From positions 5,142,992 through 5,206,991 of the forward strand of contig NW_022098037.1 in assembly GCF_002288925.2 (NCBI RefSeq): a stretch of 64,000 nt of DNA, in the 5' to 3' direction. The notes beneath the pieces were generated by a model. That model saw only the letters and a program-made list of their open reading frames with translations, searched no databases and was not told where the DNA came from. The first letter of the stretch is position 1. Each line of letters begins with the position of its first letter. A program made the translations under genes and the position numbers. Of the stretch, positions 58,638 to 64,000 are shown piece after piece. The stretch is from Delphinapterus leucas. Its lineage: Eukaryota > Chordata > Mammalia > Artiodactyla > Monodontidae.

Positions 58638-58980
58638 GGGACTTCCCTGGTGGTGCAATGGTTAAGAATCCACCTGCCAATGCAGGAGACACGGGTATGA
58701 TCCCTAGTCTGGGAGGATCCCACATGCCGCAGAGCAACTAAGCCCGTGTGCCACAACTACTGAGCCTGCGCTCTAGAGTCTGCAAGCCACAACTACTGAG
58801 CCCATGTGCCACAACTACTGAAGGCCACATGCCTAGAGCCCGTACTCTGCAACAAGAGAAGCCACCACAATGAGAAGCCTGCACACCGTAACGAAGAGTA
58901 GCCCCCACTCACCGCAACTAGAGAAAGCCTGCGTGCAGTAATGAAGACCCAACTCAGCCAAGAATAAATAAATAAATTTT
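58638..58980 (+). mobile_element. CHR-family SINE, long form
   Basis: Like the SINE at 470, this is the roughly 340-bp form with repeated 'ccacaactactgagcc' units, ending 'acccaactcagccaagaata' and AAAT units. No clear target duplication is readable because the flanks are TA-rich. Confidence 0.9.
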
Positions 58981-60959
58981 TAAAATATATATATATAATA
59001 CTATAATCAAAAATTCTATAAAGTACTCTACTCAATGAAGCTTCAAGAAAACCATATATATTTACAAAATGAGGTCATCAATAAATATCTTCTTGGTATC
59101 TAAAGTTTTAAGTTTAGTATTTTCTTAAACTCAGTTGGATGAGGGCTGAAATTTATTATTTTCTTACAAACCACGGAATCCGTTACAGAGAACACATTTA
59201 ATTATGAAGTAGCTATTAATACACAAGTCATATGAAAAATAAACTAGTCCCAAATTTCCTCTTCAACAAAATCAGTGTTATCCTATGAAATAGGAAAGAT
59301 GAGGGCTTCCATAACGAAATTCAGAGATAAACACACAATCTTCAGTACTCAAATTCAATCAAATTCAGTCTCTAACCATCCACTAACTTATAAATCTGCT
59401 AACAATGGTTTTAGTAGCTGTTATCTAATATCATTATCCCTATATATTTTCCTGAATGATGTGCTAAGCAGCACAACTGTGAATAAAGAGAGCACGGAAG
59501 AGAAGAAGGAAACACACATATGCACTTTAAAAACAAACTTGATAAGAACCTAGTCATGAGGGGTTTTTAATCCCATCAGGATCATAGTTCCAGGTAACTT
59601 TTCTTTTTCACTCATTCTAATTTCACCAATTAGGAAAGGGAATCAGATACTCTGCGAATGGCTAAGAGAGGAAAAGGAAGTGTGGAAGTAGTTAATACTT
59701 TTAATAAGGTAATTAAAACAACTAGATGCTAAGAATTAAATAAGTTAGTAAAAGCTTTAACAAAATATAAGGCTCCAGAATCATGTTAATCAACTAGAAA
59801 AGTTAGGTTTTCTAGAGTTTTAATTTTTTAGAATTGCAGAAAATGTTATTAGCTTCATTTACCCAACAGCATCATGAGAACAGATACTTAATATTCAGCT
59901 CTAAGAACATTTTCACAAATTCTTATATAAACTGAAAACCCCTTATCCTATTGCAATGTTCCCAATTCCATCCCCCATAAGGCCCCTCACACAATAACCA
60001 CTCTGTCAAGAGAGTAGCAGAGGGATTACCAGAGAAGATAGAAAGGGTGTCTGCTAATAATAACATCATATTCAGAAATATTTATCCATGTGGTTCTTCT
60101 AATCCAGTAAACATGTCTTAAAGTTACAAGTCTGGCATTTTGGCACCCTAACAGTGAAATGTTCAGAAAGGTTTTGAGTCCGTATTAAGGAAAGCATTTT
60201 AATCAAAGTGTCTGTCAAAATGAGTTTTGAGTTAATATAAGTAACATCAAATGAAAGGTTTGGTGGGAAAGATTAGAATCAGTAGGTCTTAAATACTTAG
60301 GTACCTCAGGAGATTAATATAAGAAGGAAAAAGACATGGATTCTTCACACATTTCACAATGAAGAAGAGAGGATAAATTGAGAGAATAAATACTATGTTA
60401 GTTTTGTATAGATAGGAAGGAGGACACATATACATATATACTTGCCTATGTATAGAAACTCTACAGAAGGATACATGGAAAAACTGAGAAGAAAGGTTGC
60501 CTCTGGACCAGAGGACCGGGGGACTGGTGAACTGGGCTAAAAACACTTACTTTTCATTATACATTCTTTCAAAAGAATATTTTGAAATATTCTTTCCAAA
60601 TATTTGGAATATTTGAATATATGTATTTCTTATTCAAATCAATAAACAAATTTAAAACAAAAAGCATAAACCATGAATACAAATAACTCTAATGCAAGTA
60701 AAATACGTTAAGTTACATGACAAAGACACAAAGTACACTGCAGATTTAGGGGACAGAGAGATGACATTCATCTCTGGAAATACAGAAATGTCAACAAGGC
60801 AATGGCACATGAGATGAGCCATAAATGATGGCTAGAACAGATATATAAAAGAAATCATTCCAGGGAAGAGAATACCTGAGTATAGATACAAAGTCAGGAA
60901 GAGATGGAGCATGTTTAGGAAAGTGTTAATGTAGATACTCAGGCCATATATAAGGTACC
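58981..60959. other. Non-coding, nothing recognised
   Basis: About 2 kb without a gene or named repeat. A palindromic A/T patch is at about 60570-60615. Confidence 0.45.
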
Positions 60960-61560
60960 ATATTCTTTTTCTATGGCTGCGTAACAAATTACTACCTAGT
61001 CAGCAGCTTAAATCAACACAAATTTATCATTTCACAGTTTCAGTGGTCAGGAATCTGGGTTAACTGGGTCCTCTGCTCAGGATCTCACTAGGCTGAAATC
61101 AGTGTCTGTCAGGGCTATGGTTTCATCTAGAGTGTGAGATCCTCTTCCAAGATCACTGGTTGTTGGCAGAATTCAGTTCCTTGCAATTGTAAGACTGACC
61201 CCCACTCTCTTGCTGACTGTCAGCCAGGAGCCACACTCAGCTCCTAGATGCCACCCACAATTCCTTGCCATGTGGTCCCCTCAATAGGCCCTCTAATGCT
61301 TCCAAGGTTTGAACTCTTTAACTGCAGGAAAAACCCAATCCCTTTTAAAGGCTCAAGTGATTGCATCAGGCCGGCTTTTGATTAAAGTTGACTGATTTGT
61401 AACCTAATCACAGGTGTGATGACTCATATTCAAAAGTTCTGCCCAAACAAAAATGAAAAGGATTATACAGGAGGCACTCAAAAGAAGAGGATTATTCCAG
61501 ACATGTATGGCAGAGGATAAGAATCTTGGAGGACATCTTAGATTCTGCCTACCATACATG
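60960..61560 (-). mobile_element. MLT1-type (MaLR) LTR, reverse
   Basis: On the plus strand the reversed MaLR appears as 'tttctatggctgcgtaacaa', 'caggaatctgggttaactgg', 'gcagaattcagttccttgca', 'cctaatcacaggtgtgatga' and 'catcttagattctgcctacc'. It is diverged and has no internal region. Confidence 0.7.
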
Positions 61561-62624
61561 GTAATAGAAGATAAAAATAAAATTCTCCAGAGCTATACCA
61601 AAATGCAACTAAATAGTTTTCCCTCCTCTTTTTCTGTTCCCGAAGACAGACACTGCTTCTTGTAAAATGTATATGCATAATTACAGTTGCAGCTGAAGAC
61701 CTCCCCACATTTGGTAACTGTACATTCTTTGATTATTCATGGTAGTCATTTATTATATGGCCATGTTTAATAACTGGGAATATCTGCCTCTCTCACATTC
61801 AATATGAACCATTCCTACCTCTGACTATGCTATTCCTGCCTGGTTTGTCTGCTACAATAATATTGACTTATTAAGGTCCTCCCTCATTCCACAAAGACCT
61901 AAAGTCTTTGCTGTATATTTTTCCCTCTATTGTTGGCCTTTATTTTTCTGGCCTTGTCTTAGTTCATGCTACAAAATCATTTTTTGGTATTCTATAGTTA
62001 TCTAGCCTCCACCTTTTCTATCCAAGGAAAAAGAATTGCAAACAGCATGGCTTTGCAAAATGTCTGCCTAGGGCCATATGGATAATTAAGTATACACATA
62101 ATTAATATTTCTACAGTGCTGAATACGATTCTTTAGGAGCACAAGTCTCAGCGTTAGAAATACTCACTTCTCCTTTGATCTGGCAGGTCATATTTTTCTC
62201 ATAGACAAAAATAAAAAGCACTTGCTAGTTTTACCTGCTGATTTGGAAAGCAAATGTTTTGTTGATAGACAAAGAAACAAAACACTATGAAAAGAAGGCC
62301 ACCTTATATAGCTGTTAATCTCTCATAACAATGTTTTGGAAGATTCCAGATCTTCAACTACTATCACTGCTATATTGATTTAACAAGGTAATCTGTATTC
62401 TCCAACTTTAAATAGAGCACTAGTATAGCTTCTTCTGAGAAAAGGGGAATTTATTAAAAATTACTGTTTGATGGTAGAGATGATAAAACAGACATTTCTA
62501 GCAATAATTAAGATTTTAATAGTCTTAGTTCATAAACAACGGCTTTCAACTTGCAGAGTCAAGACTGTCAAGCCAAGTACAGGAGATTCCACTTTCTTTG
62601 ATAGTAGTTTTATAGCATAATAGT
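61561..62624. other. Non-coding, nothing recognised
   Basis: No gene or named repeat. Confidence 0.4.
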
Positions 62625-62770
62625 TAATTAAGCCTACAAATACCCACTGAGTCTCTACTAAATATAAGACACTATCTAGTAGGTGGGTGATGGTGAAGAC
62701 CAAAAGATTCAGGATGAGTCAAACATGAACCCTGCCTTCAAGTTAGTTATAATAGGTGAAAAGAAAATCC
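62625..62770 (-). repeat. L2 LINE fragment, reverse (weak)
   Basis: 'cccactgagtctctactaaa' and 'catgaaccctgccttcaagt' are reversed L2 wording. Confidence 0.45.
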
Positions 62771-62814
62771 TGAGTGCAAGATCAACCCAATTTCCTTTTC
62801 CCTTCTGTAGCAGA

Positions 62815-62965
62815 CACTCTTAAGATGACCCATGATCCCCAACTCTTAGTAATCCTGCCCTTGAGTGTGGGCAGGGACTTGTTTCTAACCCAAAGAATTT
62901 GGTAAAGGTGACAGGATGTAAGTGATGGACCTGTATGTGATTATGTTATGTAAGACTGTAGCACC
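62815..62965 (+). repeat. MLT1-type LTR 5' fragment
   Basis: 'gacccatgatccccaactct', 'gtaatcctgcccttgagtgt', 'gggcagggacttgtttctaa' and 'gtgattatgttatgtaagac' are forward MaLR wording, cut off by the L1 that follows. Confidence 0.65.
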
Positions 62966-62967
62966 CA

Positions 62968-64000
62968 TCTTTTTTTTTTTTTTTTTTACCATTTCTTTAA
63001 TTGAAGTATAGTTACTTTACAATGTTGTGTTAACTTCAGGTGTAGAGCAAAGTGATTCATTTTTATATATATTCTTTTTCAGAGTCTCTTCCATTATAGG
63101 TTATTACAAGATATTGAATATAGTTCCCTGGGCTATACAGTAGGTCCCTGTCATTTACCTATTTTATATATAGTAATGTGTATATGTTAATCCCAAACTC
63201 CTAATTTATCTCTCCCCACCCCCTGCTATCCCCTCTGGTAAACATAAGTTTGTTTTCTATGTCTGTGAGTCTATTTGTTTTGTAAATAAGTTCATTTATA
63301 TCATTTTTTTTAGATTCCACATATAAGTGATATCATATGATATTTGTCTTTGTCTGACATACTTCACTTAATATGATAATCTCTAGGTCCATACATGTTG
63401 CTGCAAATGGCATTATTTCATTCTTTTTTATGACTAAGTAGTATTCCATTGTGTAATATATACCAACATCTTCTTTATCCATTCATCTGTCGATGGACAC
63501 TTCAGTTGCATCCGTGTCTTGGCTATTATAAACACTGCTGCTATGAATAGTGGGGTGCATGTATCTTTTCAAATTATAGTTTTCTCCAGATATATACCCA
63601 GGAGTGGGATTGCTGGATAATATGGTAACTCTATTTTTAGTTTTTTAAGGAACCTCCACACTGTTCTCCATAGTGGCTGTACCAATTTACATTCCCATCA
63701 ACAATGTAGGAGGGTTCCTTTTTCTCCACACCCTCTCCAGCATTTATTATTTTGTAGTCTTTTTAATGATGGCCATTCTGATAAGTGTGAGTTGATAACT
63801 CACTGTAGTTTTGATTTACATTTCTCTAACAATTAGTGATGTTGAACATCTTTTCATGCGCCTGTTGGCCATCTATATGTCTTCTTTGGAGAAATATCTA
63901 TTTAGATCTTCTGCCCATTTTCTGATTGGGTTGTTTGGTTTTTTTTATATTAAGCTGTATGAGTTGTTTTTATGGTTTGGAAATTAATCCCTTGTCAGTA
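62968..64000 (-). mobile_element. L1 3' portion, reverse, continues past window
   Basis: It starts with a run of about 19 T (62970-62988), then the reversed 3'UTR ('gaagtatagttactttacaa', 'gttccctgggctatacagta') and the ORF2 C-terminus ('tgtctttgtctgacatactt', 'ggtaactctatttttagttt'). The element is cut by the window edge. It is older than L1-A and L1-B by divergence. Confidence 0.85.

Noticed and set aside
60570..60615. Palindromic patch ('ccaaatatttgg' and neighbours) as a possible regulatory element
   Set aside because: Short A/T palindromes are expected in AT-rich DNA, and nothing nearby gives it context.
1..64000. A new multi-gene system, defence island or CRISPR array
   Set aside because: No operon-like gene arrangement, no regularly spaced repeats and no microbial genes are present. 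The window is a mammalian repeat landscape.

Overview
This window is mammalian nuclear DNA, almost certainly from a cetacean. The clearest marker is a set of about fifteen tRNA-derived CHR-family SINEs, which begin 'ggcttccctggtgg' and carry an A box near 'tggcgcagtggttgag' and a B box 'ggttcgtgcccc'. This family belongs to whales, hippos and ruminants. No BovB or Bov-tA elements were seen, which argues against a ruminant. The background is AT-rich and looks intergenic or intronic. I found no host protein-coding exon, no canonical rRNA or tRNA gene and no CRISPR-like array. Almost every longer open reading frame lies in a transposable element or its antisense shadow.

Layout. 1-5.6 kb: CHR SINEs, an MLT2 LTR, a MIR and an old L1 3' end. 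5589-13310: a nearly full-length L1 (L1-A) with perfect 13-bp target-site duplications, a 5'UTR, broken ORF1 and ORF2, and two later SINE insertions that each have their own duplication. 13.3-16.4 kb: mostly unassigned sequence with two MIRs. 16.4-20 kb: an ancient L1M relic missing its middle. 20-29 kb: MIR, L2, hAT (MER5-type) and MLT2 remnants plus microsatellites. 29.1-34.5 kb: L1 relics, including one with an inverted 5' segment interrupted by a mariner (Mar1-type) element and a SINE fragment. 34.5-40.7 kb: L2, MIR and MER5 pieces plus a possible retrocopy of an unidentified gene. 40704-47719: a second nearly full-length L1 (L1-B), same orientation as L1-A, containing a 100-N assembly gap. 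47.7-54 kb: a SINE inside a SINE, an MLT1 LTR carrying a SINE, and an eroded retroviral protease-like stretch. 54-58 kb: an L2 split by a small twin-primed L1, a hAT-like MITE and an MLT2 LTR. 58-64 kb: a long-form SINE, MLT1 pieces and an L1 3' end that runs off the window.

What ties it together is insertion chronology. L2, MIR, MER5 and MLT relics form the base. L1, mariner and finally CHR SINEs were inserted into them, and many target duplications are still readable. Neither L1 can encode a working protein as written. No new biological system is evident. The best items for follow-up are the two L1 copies, the twin-priming inversions, the mariner end loss, the unidentified retrocopy-like stretch and the protease-like relic.

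Repeat family names are assigned from recognition of consensus sequence, without a database search. Boundaries of old repeats are approximate to tens of bases.
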